A stretch of 64,000 nucleotides of DNA from MWCO01 sp964488865 (GTDB taxonomy: Bacteria; Myxococcota_A; Polyangia; Polyangiales; Polyangiaceae). The notes below the pieces were generated by a model. The model was not told the origin of the DNA. It worked only from the letters and a program-made list of their open reading frames with translations, and ran no database searches. The stretch lies in contig CAZAWR010000002.1 of NCBI GenBank assembly GCA_964488865.1, positions 1-64,000 on the forward strand, written 5' to 3'. Position numbers and translations under genes: made by a program. Each line of letters opens with the position of its first letter. The stretch's first letter is position 1. Of this stretch, positions 1 to 8,175 are shown in pieces.

Positions 1-177
1 CTTCGTGGTCCTCCGTGGACTACGGCCAGCAGAGCTAGCCTTCGTCCACTCCGGTTCCAGTTGCTTGACGATCGCCTTGCCGCCGGGCCTCTTGCCAAGT
101 GCCGGGAGCAGCTTCACCACGGCCGCTCCGAGATTGAGCAGTCGGTCAGCGATGTCGTCGCCCTTTCGCCGACCCAT
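1..177 (-). CDS. Four-helix-bundle (S23/IVP-like) protein, N-terminal part, cut by left edge
   Basis: An open minus-strand frame starts at an ATG at 177 and runs 59 codons off the left edge without a stop. It reads as amphipathic helices (ADRLLNLGAAVVKLLPAL, then a Gly-rich turn and IVKQL), resembling the start of the four-helix-bundle family related to 23S rRNA intervening-sequence proteins. Members typically begin with a helix of this kind followed by a turn and a second helix. The family assignment is inference from pattern alone. The frame begins inside a dispersed repeat (176-222), which also occurs near the right edge. It could be a decayed or spurious frame, and the rest lies outside the window. 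Confidence 0.35.
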   Translation of the reverse strand, partial: MGRRKGDDIADRLLNLGAAVVKLLPALGKRPGGKAIVKQLEPEWTKASSAGRSPRRTTK

Positions 178-222
178 TCTGCATTCCGTGTTCGCGTTCC
201 TGTTCCTAGTTCCTAGTTCACA
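176..222. repeat. Dispersed repeat R1, left copy
   Basis: About 46 bp containing TCTGCATTCCGTGTTCG followed by TTCCTAGTTCCTAGTT. It is nearly identical to 63660-63706, with mismatches mainly in the middle. Both copies have the same orientation and are 63 kb apart. The core holds a short tandem repeat of TTCCTAG. Confidence 0.6.
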
Positions 223-240
223 TCCCATGCCTTTACATCG

Positions 241-352
241 GCCACCCATGGTGAGCCGACGGCGGGGGAAGGCTGGGATGGGGGCCCTACACGAGACAGC
301 AAGGGGATTGTGGCTCGGGGAGCACGCGCCGTGCCTCCGGATCTGGGTGCCT
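241..352 (+). repeat. Dispersed repeat R2, left copy (possible structured leader)
   Basis: About 110 bp, of which the last ~80 bp (from GGCTGGGATGGGGGCC onward) are almost identical to 53527-53606. Weaker similarity extends upstream around CCACCCATG. Near its 3' end GGAGCACG and CGTGCCTCC can pair as a hairpin with loop CGC and one bulged base. The copy ends about 50 bp upstream of the DUF433 start at 403. The other copy ends about 45 bp upstream of the start of a metallo-hydrolase gene in the same orientation, so a cis-regulatory or mobile-leader role is possible. Confidence 0.65.
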
Positions 353-402
353 CACCAACCGTCGTTCATGCCCGGTGTTCGTGCTACAACCAACCCAAGG
401 TC

Positions 403-633
403 ATGAGGTTTTCGAGGATCACGAGAGACCCAGAACGGATGAACGGTCAGCCGTGTGTGCGCGACATGCGCATCACGGTCCGAAGAGTCCTGGAGCTCGT
501 CGCTTCGTGCCCCGACCGCGCGCAGATCTTGCGCGACTACCCGGAGCTCGAAGAGGAGGACATCGTCGAAGCGCTGGCCTACGCCGCGGCGACCCTGGAC
601 GACTCGATCATCGACTTGCGACCTACGGGATGA
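403..633 (+). CDS. DUF433 family antitoxin-like protein
   Basis: A 76-residue protein with the DUF433 pattern: an N-terminal strand reading ITRDPERMNGQPCVRDMRITV, a helix-turn-helix-like centre (VRRVLELVA, then QILRDYPELEEEDIVEAL) and a short acidic tail. DUF433 proteins are usually antitoxins of DUF5615 (PIN-like) toxins, and that partner follows immediately with an ATGA overlap at 630-633. I chose the ATG at 403 because family members start with this strand. The frame stays open further upstream, but that part lies in repeat R2. The family is likely to bind DNA and repress its own operon; no operator was identified. Confidence 0.75.
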   Translation: MRFSRITRDPERMNGQPCVRDMRITVRRVLELVASCPDRAQILRDYPELEEEDIVEALAYAAATLDDSIIDLRPTG

Positions 634-997
634 GGTTGCTTCTCGACCAGGGCTTGCCGCGTGCGACCGCTGTGCGCGGCTTCGCGCCAAGGGGCACGAG
701 GTCACGCATGTCGCCGAGATCGGGATGCACACCGCCAAGGACCTCGCCATTCTCGAGCATGCGAGCGCGATAGGAGCCGTGGTGGTCACGCTCGACGCAG
801 ACTTCCACGAGCTGCTGGCTACCCATGGGTGGATGCGTCCGTCTGTCGTTCGATTGCGCGTGCAAGGCCTCGGGGCGGAGCAGCTCGCGAGTCTTGTTCA
901 GACCGTGGTCGTGTCATGCGTCGAAGGGCTGGAGGCCGGAGCAGCGGTGACTGCGCATGAGCGTCAAGCCCGGGTTCGTCTGCTTCCGCTTCCCTGA
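630..997 (+). pseudogene. DUF5615 PIN-like toxin, frameshifted
   Basis: Translation from the ATG at 630 gives MRLLLDQGLPRATAV, the hallmark DUF5615 N-terminus with its catalytic aspartate. The family's remaining sequence (RLRAKGHEVTHVAEIG, ILEHASAIGAVVVTLDADF, the C-terminal VRLLPLP) lies in another frame from about 676 to the stop at 997. Joining the halves needs a -1 shift, as if one base were missing near 675. The intact product would be about 122 residues, normal for the family, so nothing else is lost. This is either an inactivated toxin next to a retained antitoxin or a sequencing error. The frame before the shift stays open to about 773 and would give a 47-residue peptide. Confidence 0.7.
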
Positions 998-1168
998 CGT
1001 CCCACTGTCGCCGGACGGACCGGCTGTGCCCCTCCTTCACACTCTGTGCCCTTGGTTCCCGGTGTGCTCCCGGCGGAACGCCCGCTCGCCCGCGTGGACA
1101 CCTTGACCGCGCGGCAAGTTAGGTGGCATGCCCCTTGCTCGCGGATCCCGCGAAGCTTCGAGTCCCCC

Positions 1169-2053
1169 ATGTCCAACGAGATCACCGTTCTTCGTCCCGA
1201 CAACGCGCTGCGAAAAGGCTACGCCTCCCTCGTCTCCGACATCGTCCACGAGTTGGTGGCTACCCGATGGCTCACCTTCCAGCTGTTCAAGCGCGACCTG
1301 TTCGCCTTCTACAAGCAGTCGATCATCGGCGTGTTCTGGGTCGTCCTGCTGCCCATCATCACCGTCGGCACCTTCATCCTCCTGCGCGGCTCGGGCATCG
1401 TCGCCACCGGCGAGATTCAGGTGCCCTACCCGATCTACGCCGTACTCGGCGTCGCCTTCTGGCAGCTGTTCGCCCAGGGTCTCGTGTCCGGCGCCAACTC
1501 CCTCGTCATGGGCGGAGAGATGATCACCCGCATCAACTTCTCCAAGAAGGCCCTGGTCATCGCCTCCACCGGGCGAACCGTCGTGTCCTTCGCCGTCCTC
1601 GTCGTGCTCGTCATCATCCTGCTGATCGCCTACCGGTTCATGGGCTTCGCCTACGCCCCGCCCCTCGGCATCCTGCTGGTCCCCTTCGCGATCATCCCCT
1701 TGTACCTGCTGACCCTCGGCCTGAGCTTCTACCTCGCCCTGCTCAACGCCGTGATGCGCGACGTTGGGACCGTGATTTCGATGCTCATCCCGTTCCTCAT
1801 GCTGTTGACGCCCGTGCTGTACGAGCGTCCCGCGGTCGGCCCGGACGCCAACGCCATGACGCGGCTTCTCGACGTGATCACGGAGTACAACCCTGTGTAC
1901 TACCTGGTGGTGGGGCCACGGGACCTGGTGCTCACGGGGAGCATGCCGGAGCTGAACGCATTCCTCATCACGAGCGCGGCCTCGGTGGTTGTGTTCGTGT
2001 TCACGCTCATCGGCTTTCACGTGACCGAGACCCGCATCGCGGAGCGGATCTGA
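1169..2053 (+). CDS. ABC-2 type polysaccharide/polyol phosphate export permease (Wzm-like)
   Basis: A 294-residue membrane protein. Hydrophobic segments lie at about residues 51-72, 86-108, 137-158, 166-192, 199-217 and 262-282, the six-helix layout of ABC-2 exporter permeases. The cytoplasmic N-terminus contains LFKRDLFAFYKQSIIGVFW, matching the family's re-entrant N-terminal motif. It should form the inner-membrane channel for a lipid-linked glycan. The ATPase follows after a 3-bp gap. The frame stays open upstream of the ATG at 1169, but that extension (from 1046) is Pro/Arg-rich and unlike the family. Confidence 0.88.
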   Translation: MSNEITVLRPDNALRKGYASLVSDIVHELVATRWLTFQLFKRDLFAFYKQSIIGVFWVVLLPIITVGTFILLRGSGIVATGEIQVPYPIYAVLGVAFWQLFAQGLVSGANSLVMGGEMITRINFSKKALVIASTGRTVVSFAVLVVLVIILLIAYRFMGFAYAPPLGILLVPFAIIPLYLLTLGLSFYLALLNAVMRDVGTVISMLIPFLMLLTPVLYERPAVGPDANAMTRLLDVITEYNPVYYLVVGPRDLVLTGSMPELNAFLITSAASVVVFVFTLIGFHVTETRIAERI

Positions 2054-2056
2054 GCC

Positions 2057-3253
2057 ATGGACAGCGACATCGCGATTCGGATCGACCACGTCTCCAAGAA
2101 GTACTGCCGGTCGCTGCAGCGGACGATGCTGTACGGGCTCGGGGACATCACGCGCAACATGTTCGGCATCCGCTCGCCTTCCGAGCGTTTGCGCAAGGCG
2201 GAGTTCTGGGCGATCAAGGACGTGTCCTTCGACCTGAAGCGTGGCCGAACCCTGGGGCTCATCGGGCCCAACGGCTCGGGCAAGACCACCTTGCTCAAGA
2301 TGATCAACGGCATCTTCTGGCCGGACAAGGGCACGATCTCCATTCGCGGTCGCATCGGCGCCCTCATCGCCGTGGGCGCGGGCTTCCACCCCATGCTCAC
2401 CGGGCGCGAGAACATCTACGTCAACGGCGCCATCCTCGGCATGAGCCGTGACCTCGTCCGCAAGAACTTCGACGCCATCGTCGACTTCGCGGACATCGGC
2501 GACTTCCTCGACACCCCCGTCAAGCACTACTCGAGCGGCATGTTCGTGCGTCTCGGCTTCGCCATCGCCGTGTTCGCCGAGCCCGAGATCATGCTCGTGG
2601 ACGAGGTGCTCGCGGTCGGGGACACCGGCTTCCAGAACAAGTGCTTCAACCGCATGGGCGAGCTGCGCAAGCAGGGCACCACCTTCATCCTCGTCTCCCA
2701 CAACATGCATACCGTGGCGGGCTTCGTGGACGAGGTCGCCGTCTTGCACCACGGCGTCTTCGAGGCCTACGCCGAACCCTTCGACGGCATCAAGCGGTAC
2801 ACCTCCCTGTTTTCGGGCGGCGACGGCTTCGACATCGAGAAGGTGTGCAGCGGCGGCAGCCACGTCCAGTTCCGCGACGTCGAGCTGTCCACGCGCGAGC
2901 TCAACCCTGGCGACAGCTTCGTGCTGTCAGGGACCTACGACGCCACCGAGGACTACGACGACGTCGAGGTCGACATTGCCATCTACAGCGGGCGTGACAC
3001 GGAGTTCTTCTTCCAGGCCACGAACAAGGCGTTCAGCCAGCCCCTTCACCTCAAGAAGGGGACCCACCCGATGCAGATCGCGATCCACGACCTTCGCATC
3101 AACGACCACATCGCCCGCATCACGATCGCCATCTGGTCGAAGTACCGGACGGAGCAGCTGTTCTGGTGGCGGATCCCGATCAGCTGCAACACGGTGCACC
3201 ACTCCTCGGGCCGGTCCTTCGTGCCCGTGACCTACGACTTCGGCGGGACGTGA
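2057..3253 (+). CDS. ABC transporter ATP-binding protein, polysaccharide export (Wzt-like)
   Basis: A 398-residue ATPase partner of the preceding permease. Walker A GPNGSGKT is at residues 70-77, signature YSSGM at 158-162, Walker B EIMLVDE at 177-183 and the switch histidine in VSHNM near 215. The signature is the version used by O-antigen and teichoic-acid exporters rather than LSGGQ. Residues ~255-398 form a beta-rich C-terminal domain like the Wzt domain that recognises modified glycan ends; its specificity cannot be read from sequence. The stop codon overlaps the next start as TGATG at 3251-3255, implying translational coupling with the glycosyltransferase. Confidence 0.88.
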   Translation: MDSDIAIRIDHVSKKYCRSLQRTMLYGLGDITRNMFGIRSPSERLRKAEFWAIKDVSFDLKRGRTLGLIGPNGSGKTTLLKMINGIFWPDKGTISIRGRIGALIAVGAGFHPMLTGRENIYVNGAILGMSRDLVRKNFDAIVDFADIGDFLDTPVKHYSSGMFVRLGFAIAVFAEPEIMLVDEVLAVGDTGFQNKCFNRMGELRKQGTTFILVSHNMHTVAGFVDEVAVLHHGVFEAYAEPFDGIKRYTSLFSGGDGFDIEKVCSGGSHVQFRDVELSTRELNPGDSFVLSGTYDATEDYDDVEVDIAIYSGRDTEFFFQATNKAFSQPLHLKKGTHPMQIAIHDLRINDHIARITIAIWSKYRTEQLFWWRIPISCNTVHHSSGRSFVPVTYDFGGT

Positions 3254-4086
3254 TGCCGCCGCGGTGGGTGCGCACGCTCCAGTCCAAGGCGAACCGCGCG
3301 GTCGATGCGGCGCGGCTGGCCGCCTGGCGGCAAGAGCCCGTGCACCCCTTTCACATCGTGTGCGCCACCTACAACCCGTCGCGCTGGGTGCTGCGGCACC
3401 TTGACTCCATTCACGACCAACGCTACCCGAAGGCGCTGGTGCGACACCTGGTGTGCAACGACGCCTCCTCGGACGACACCGACGCGCTCGTGCGAGGCTG
3501 GATGGCGGAGCACCCGAGCCATCGGGTTCGGTACGAGGTGAACGAGCAGCGGGTCGGAGGGTGCGCCAACCTCACGCAAGGGTTTCGGGCGGCGGAATCG
3601 GGCACGATCGTGCTGCAGGTCGATGGCGACGACTGGCTTCCCGACCCGGGCGTCCTGGCCTACCTCGACATGCTGTACCGGGACCCCGACCTCTGGATGA
3701 CGTACAACACCTGGGCCTTGCCCGACGGCACCCCCGGGTCGCACTGCGGGCGGCTGAGCCGCGAGGTGGTGCGTCGCAACGGGGTTCGGGACGAGCCGTG
3801 GAAGACATCGCACCTGCATTCCTTTCGGCGGGAGCTGTTCGATCACGTGCGGACCGAGGACTTGAAGGACCCGGAGACGGGGACGTACTGGACGGCGTCG
3901 GTGGACATGTCGCACTACATGCCAATGCTCGAGTTGGCGGGGCATCATGCGCGGCACGTGGATCGGATCACGTACGTGTACAACCTGAACCCGCACTCGA
4001 TCATCCAGTCACGCAGGACCTACCAGCTGGCATGCGAGGCGCGGATTCGGGCGCTCCCTCGCTACGAGCCTCTGCGATCGCTGTAG
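3253..4086 (+). CDS. Glycosyltransferase family 2
   Basis: A 277-residue GT-A fold enzyme. The nucleotide-sugar strand reads FHIVCATYNPSRW near residue 30, followed by CNDASSDDT and the metal-binding LQVDGDDWLPD near residue 118. A basic N-terminal stretch (residues 1-28) precedes the catalytic domain, and no membrane segment is seen. It is translationally coupled to the exporter ATPase, so it probably adds a sugar to the exported glycan, perhaps a terminal residue read by the Wzt domain (inference). The start at 3253 is set by the TGATG overlap; a longer frame from 3166 would run inside the ATPase gene. Confidence 0.85.
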   Translation: MPPRWVRTLQSKANRAVDAARLAAWRQEPVHPFHIVCATYNPSRWVLRHLDSIHDQRYPKALVRHLVCNDASSDDTDALVRGWMAEHPSHRVRYEVNEQRVGGCANLTQGFRAAESGTIVLQVDGDDWLPDPGVLAYLDMLYRDPDLWMTYNTWALPDGTPGSHCGRLSREVVRRNGVRDEPWKTSHLHSFRRELFDHVRTEDLKDPETGTYWTASVDMSHYMPMLELAGHHARHVDRITYVYNLNPHSIIQSRRTYQLACEARIRALPRYEPLRSL

Positions 4087-4180
4087 CCTTGTAGCGTTTC
4101 CATCGCGTCGTGGACCCGGGCACACATGGTTCGAGATGCACTATTGTGCTGTCCGTGCGCTTTCGGCTATCGGTGAGAAC

Positions 4181-5329
4181 ATGCTTCGCCCCGAATGGTG
4201 CTTCGCACCTGCTTGTTTCCTTGCCCTGCAGACACTGCACTGCGCGTCCGAACCGGCCCGCCAGTCGACCGTGGTCGTGCCTGCCGGTGCGCGTACCGCG
4301 GGTGCGCCGATGGCCGCTGCCCCGGGCGGTTGCCCGGTGGGCATGACGCACGTTCCTGGGGGTTCCTTTCTCATGGGACACGACGGCAGCGACGACGACA
4401 TGGAGAAACCTGCCCATCAGGTCACGGTCGCGCCGTTCTGCATCGACACCACGGAGGTGACGCAAGCTGCGTACGGCGCCTGCGTGGACGCTGGGCGTTG
4501 TGAACGACCGGAAGGTGCCAGCGCATACGGCAACACCTCGGAGTGCCTCGGGAGCAAGCCGGGCATGGAGCAGCATCCGATCGCCTGCGTGACCTTTGGC
4601 GACGCCCAGAAGTACTGCGCGTTCGCGGGCAAGCGATTGCCGACGGAAGAGGAGTGGGAGTTCGCGGCGCGCGGCACGGATGGGCGTCTGTATCCTTGGG
4701 GGAACACGCCGGCCAAGTCCCAGGCGCGCTGGAACCAGCAGAGCGGCACGTGGCCGGTGGGGAGCAGCCAGGAAGGGGCGTCGCCGTTCGGAGTGCTCGA
4801 CATGGCAGGAAATGTTTGGGAGTTCACCACGGGTCTGAACTGCCCCTATTCTGCGGGACCCAACTGCGGACCCTGGGTGTCTCCCGTGATACGCGGGGGA
4901 GGGTGGAGCACGGACGGTGCGGAACGGCTTCGGTCGACTTTGCGAACGTATGCAACGCGGGGAGAGCGTTCGTCGGCTACGGGGGTCCGATGTGCGTTGG
5001 GCGATCCGCCGCCGGCTCGCGTGTTCTCGCCCGCGGTCATGACGCTGTGCGAGTGCTACAAGAAGGGCATGATGGAGCCAACCTGCGAGTCGCAGCGGGC
5101 GGAAGAGGCAATCTACGGGGTCAACGAAGACTGCATCCGCACGTACGCAGACGAGTGCGACAAGATGGTCGGCTGCTGCCGCGGCGAACCTGCTGCTCCG
5201 CCCACGTGTCTGCCGGGTTACAAGAATTGGGGAGCGACACGCTTCTGCGGGAAGGTCTGCAAGAACGACGCGGAGTGCGCGAAGGACGAGGAGTGCGCGA
5301 AGGATTGGGGAGTTTGCACGACGAAGTAG
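4181..5329 (+). CDS. SUMF1/FGE-fold secreted protein with Cys-rich C-terminal tail
   Basis: About 382 residues. The formylglycine-generating-enzyme-like fold spans roughly residues 55-285: MTHVPGGSFLMG, CIDTTEVTQAAYGACV, KRLPTEEEWEFAARG, LYPWGN, MAGNVWEFT and VIRGGGW. A separate tail of about 100 residues has a dozen cysteines (CECYKK, CCRGEP, CGKVCKNDAEC) and resembles small disulfide-rich modules of myxobacterial surface proteins. The N-terminus LALQTLHCASE could be an export or lipidation signal but is not a clean lipobox. The start is uncertain: ATG at 4136 or 4181. True sulfatase-activating function is doubtful. It follows the glycan export genes after about 95 bp and may belong to that unit. 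Confidence 0.75.
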   Translation: MLRPEWCFAPACFLALQTLHCASEPARQSTVVVPAGARTAGAPMAAAPGGCPVGMTHVPGGSFLMGHDGSDDDMEKPAHQVTVAPFCIDTTEVTQAAYGACVDAGRCERPEGASAYGNTSECLGSKPGMEQHPIACVTFGDAQKYCAFAGKRLPTEEEWEFAARGTDGRLYPWGNTPAKSQARWNQQSGTWPVGSSQEGASPFGVLDMAGNVWEFTTGLNCPYSAGPNCGPWVSPVIRGGGWSTDGAERLRSTLRTYATRGERSSATGVRCALGDPPPARVFSPAVMTLCECYKKGMMEPTCESQRAEEAIYGVNEDCIRTYADECDKMVGCCRGEPAAPPTCLPGYKNWGATRFCGKVCKNDAECAKDEECAKDWGVCTTK

Positions 5330-5360
5330 GCGATGCGCTCGGCTGCGTTCTCTCAGGGGA

Positions 5361-6605
5361 CTACGGGGTCGAGACCGAGCGGAAGAACCCAAGACCGGGC
5401 TTGCGACGCATGTTCCACGCGAAGGGCGTGGTCCCTGTCACGTCGGGCATCGTGTCCTCGATGATGGCGAGGGCGAGCAAGCGGAACCAGGTGGACCAAA
5501 GATCGCTGGCGGACAGCGGGATCCGCATGGGCTCGAGTCCGCTGTAGGCCCACGTGAGCGAAGCCGGGTTGCGGAGCACCGCCTTCTGGTTGCGCCACTT
5601 GTCGCGCGCGTTGTCGCGGAACTCCCCCACGGACACCGCGAGCAGGGAGGGACGCGCGAGGTGCAGGAGCTTCGCGGGGGACAGGCGATCACGACGCGCC
5701 CAGCAGAACCCGCCGTCGGCGTTCTGGCAGCCGACGAGGGCGCGATGGGCGCGCCCCAGAGCACGACGCACCGCCCGCGTGCGATGTCCGGTCTCGAGCC
5801 AGCAGCGGCACAGCAGGTCGATGGCGTCCAGGTCCTCGCAGCTTCCCCCGCCCCCTGCGTACGTGAACAGGCCGTCGTGGTCCTGGATGTCCAGGCAGGC
5901 GTCGATGATGCGTTCCATGTGGTGGGGCCGCCGGCCCACGTAGGTGTAGAACAGCAGGAAGTGGTAGGCGCCGGCCATCTGGTTGACGAGGGAGACGGGG
6001 TGGCCGAGGTTCCAGAGGCCGTTGCGAGGGTCCTGGTGGGCATCGAGCCAGCTCAAGAGCTGGTCGACACGGGTGCGTGCGAGGGGGGTCGCGCGGTCCG
6101 CTTCGCGGATCAAGAAGTTGAGAACGAACATGACGCGGTTGCTTTCGCGCCAGGGGTCGCGCCATGCGAGGGAGTCGAGCCAGGGACCCGGGGCGTTGCG
6201 GAGCCACTCCTGCACGAAGGAAAGCTCGTGCAGGGGCTCGGCCCCGAGGGCGTCGAGGGCCATGAGAGCGAAGTCCGTCTGCTGGTGCTCGACGTAGGTG
6301 AGGTCGTGGGTGGCGCCGGGGGCGGGGGCAAGACCTGCTTCTCGGAAGGTGCCCGTGGCGGGGTCCTGATGCCGCTGCAGAGAGGCCACGACCCTTGCTC
6401 GCTGGTCCGCGTCGAGGGACGGCAGGGCTCCGAGCAGGTCCAGGCCGAGGACCGCAAAGCTCGTGGCGTAGAGGTTGGCGGATCGTCCCGCGGGGGAGAA
6501 GCGGAACCGACCGTCGGGCTCGGCCTGTCCCAGGATGAACTGGCGTGCGTTGGACTGCATGCTCTGGCTTGCGGTGAAGGCTATTCGGTCTGTGCCGTGT
6601 TGCAT
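5361..6605 (-). CDS. Terpenoid cyclase/prenyltransferase alpha-toroid-like protein
   Basis: A 414-residue protein with five QxxxxG(F/W)-type repeats, one per helical hairpin: QAEPDGRF, QDPATGTF, QDPRNGLW, QDHDGLFTY and QNADGGFCW. This is the (alpha/alpha) toroid repeat of squalene cyclases and prenyltransferases. The protonating DXDD motif of cyclases is absent, and GSCEDLDAIDLL looks like the prenyltransferase-type GxxEDLDA loop. No signal peptide or membrane segment is evident, so the reaction is unknown. It converges on the exporter/SUMF1 genes and may act on the same envelope glycan or lipid (inference). An internal ATG at 6560 is an alternative start. Confidence 0.65.
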   Translation of the reverse strand: MQHGTDRIAFTASQSMQSNARQFILGQAEPDGRFRFSPAGRSANLYATSFAVLGLDLLGALPSLDADQRARVVASLQRHQDPATGTFREAGLAPAPGATHDLTYVEHQQTDFALMALDALGAEPLHELSFVQEWLRNAPGPWLDSLAWRDPWRESNRVMFVLNFLIREADRATPLARTRVDQLLSWLDAHQDPRNGLWNLGHPVSLVNQMAGAYHFLLFYTYVGRRPHHMERIIDACLDIQDHDGLFTYAGGGGSCEDLDAIDLLCRCWLETGHRTRAVRRALGRAHRALVGCQNADGGFCWARRDRLSPAKLLHLARPSLLAVSVGEFRDNARDKWRNQKAVLRNPASLTWAYSGLEPMRIPLSASDLWSTWFRLLALAIIEDTMPDVTGTTPFAWNMRRKPGLGFFRSVSTP

Positions 6606-6642
6606 CGTCGTCGTAATCGCAACCCAGCCGTTCTTGGTAGCC

Positions 6643-7191
6643 CTATTCGAGCGGCGCTTCGGGCTTCTTGTACGGCGCGAGCTTCTCGCGGATCCTCGCG
6701 ACCTGTTGGTCGATGAACTGACCCAGATACGCGACCCCCTGCTCTCCCTTGCCCACGAATTGATCGATGTCGACCACGTGCGCCGTCGTCCCCATGATCG
6801 CGTTGTACTCGTGGTTGATCTTCACGTCGCCCCACGAGATCTTGAACAGGTTCGCGAGGTCGGTGCGATACATCGCCACCAGGTCGTCCGGGTCCGCAAG
6901 GAAGTTCCGAACCTCACAGGTGATGGCGATGGTCGCCTTCGACCCGACGACGGCAGCGCTCAGCGCGCCCGAACCTGTCTTGCGGTCGACCGTGATGTAG
7001 ACCTTGGAGAGCACGGGGTCGGTGATGGCTTTGAACGCCACGCGCTGGAAGTCGCTGTTCGCGAGGAACGAGACGGCCGGCCATCCCCGGCGGGCCATGG
7101 CGCGGACGATCTCGCCGACCATCATCTCGTCCTTGCTCTCTCGTAGCTCTGCGTTGCGCTCGCGATCGGCGAAGAACGACATCACGCCCAT
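6643..7191 (-). CDS. Uncharacterised YbjN/chaperone-like alpha-beta protein
   Basis: A 182-residue protein with no signal peptide. It starts at an ATG at 7191 preceded by AAGGAG. Recognisable features are VGEIVRAMARRGWPAV, strands AAVVGSKATIAITCEV and VDRKTGSGALS, and a C-terminal helix (QVARIREKLAPYKK). The layout resembles the divergently transcribed neighbour at 7362 (VVGAVITATLDNGYAL, ATVLGHEASVTIGF, ALRKYLA), suggesting both share a fold. The general pattern recalls YbjN or type III chaperone-like domains, which bind partner proteins; this is inference without a recognised family. It lies 37 bp downstream of the toroid gene's start on the same strand order. Confidence 0.55.
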   Translation of the reverse strand: MGVMSFFADRERNAELRESKDEMMVGEIVRAMARRGWPAVSFLANSDFQRVAFKAITDPVLSKVYITVDRKTGSGALSAAVVGSKATIAITCEVRNFLADPDDLVAMYRTDLANLFKISWGDVKINHEYNAIMGTTAHVVDIDQFVGKGEQGVAYLGQFIDQQVARIREKLAPYKKPEAPLE

Positions 7192-7361
7192 GGTCTTCTC
7201 CTTGAGCCGGCACGCCGGCGATGCGCGAACCGTGAGGTCCGCAATTGGCCACCGGAAGGATTGTACGTGACCACGCCCGCGGATCAACCACGGCTTGCGC
7301 GAGGTCGCCGGGCGAAGGTACAGTACCGCGCTCTCGAGAACCACTCACCGTGGGGGCTTTC

Positions 7362-8159
7362 ATGGCAAACGGGTCTGGGGCTAGCTGGTTCTGTCAGTCA
7401 CCGGAAGGCAACAAGGGACCGTTCACGCAGCAGCAGGTGCTCGAGCTCGTTGCAAACGGCTCCTTGCCGCGGGAAGCCATGGTCTGGCGTGACGGTCTGC
7501 CCAACTGGGTGCGCGTGGCCGACGTCCCCGAGCTTGCCGTCCCGGTCGCACAAGCGGGTCCGGCTCAGCCTGGTGCCGTCCCCGCCGCGCCGTCGCAAGA
7601 CGACTACCTGGACGCGGTCTTCGTGGGGCTCGTCAAGGACAGCTGGAAGAGGTACCGCAAGCGCGAGGTCGCCACCGACGTGGACGAGGTCGTCGTGGGC
7701 GCCGTGATCACCGCCACGCTCGACAACGGCTACGCGCTCATCGACCTGGAGAGCTCGGGCACGAACCATTATCTGCGGTTCGAGGAGCTCTCGACCGGCA
7801 ACCGCATCATCTTCAAGCTCCAACACCACGCCGAATCCCTGCTCACCGCCACGGTCCTCGGGCACGAGGCCTCCGTCACCATCGGGTTCGGCCAGCGCGT
7901 GAAAGACTTCCAGCGCGTGTGGACCGCCGTCAAACAAGAGATGAAGGGCGGCTACATCACCACGCCGGACCCAGGCATCATCCTCGTCGACGGCGACATC
8001 TCGAGCCAGTACATCTACGTCGAGGTCGGCCTGCTCTGGGACATCAACGACTACCTCGACCCGGGCAACCCCTACCTGGCGAACTACCCCAAGCTCACCC
8101 GCGACGTCGGTGCCACGGTGTACGCACTGCGCAAGTACCTCGCAGGCCGGCTGGGCTGA
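7362..8159 (+). CDS. GYF_2 domain protein with YbjN-like C-terminal domain
   Basis: A 265-residue protein. Residues ~6-62 are a GYF_2 (DUF4339) domain: WFCQSPEGNKGPFTQQQV, LVANGSLPREAMVWRDG and LPNWVRVADVPEL. In bacteria this domain is thought to bind proline-rich or membrane partners. A Pro/Ala linker follows. Residues ~85-265 form an alpha-beta domain resembling the whole of the divergently encoded 182-residue protein. The ATG at 7362 follows a G-rich ribosome site (TGGGGG). The 170-bp interval between the two divergent starts probably holds both promoters. Function unknown. Confidence 0.65.
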   Translation: MANGSGASWFCQSPEGNKGPFTQQQVLELVANGSLPREAMVWRDGLPNWVRVADVPELAVPVAQAGPAQPGAVPAAPSQDDYLDAVFVGLVKDSWKRYRKREVATDVDEVVVGAVITATLDNGYALIDLESSGTNHYLRFEELSTGNRIIFKLQHHAESLLTATVLGHEASVTIGFGQRVKDFQRVWTAVKQEMKGGYITTPDPGIILVDGDISSQYIYVEVGLLWDINDYLDPGNPYLANYPKLTRDVGATVYALRKYLAGRLG

Positions 8160-8175
8160 CCCTCGAACCCGTCCA

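Noticed and set aside
5..406. Plus-strand open frame at the left edge
   Set aside because: It runs through repeats R1 and R2. Similar peptide text at 53470-53655 comes from the repeat, not from a conserved protein.
1103..1131. TTGACC upstream of the exporter genes as a -35 box
   Set aside because: No matching -10 hexamer at 16-18 bp; in GC-rich DNA such hexamers are frequent by chance.
1037..2863. Long open frame (608 codons) on the minus strand across the exporter genes
   Set aside because: It is antisense to clear ABC permease and ATPase genes, is rich in Asp/His/Glu/Arg low-complexity text typical of GC-rich shadows, and has no family motif.
7192..7361. Riboswitch in the divergent interval
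   Set aside because: No conserved riboswitch core could be recognised.
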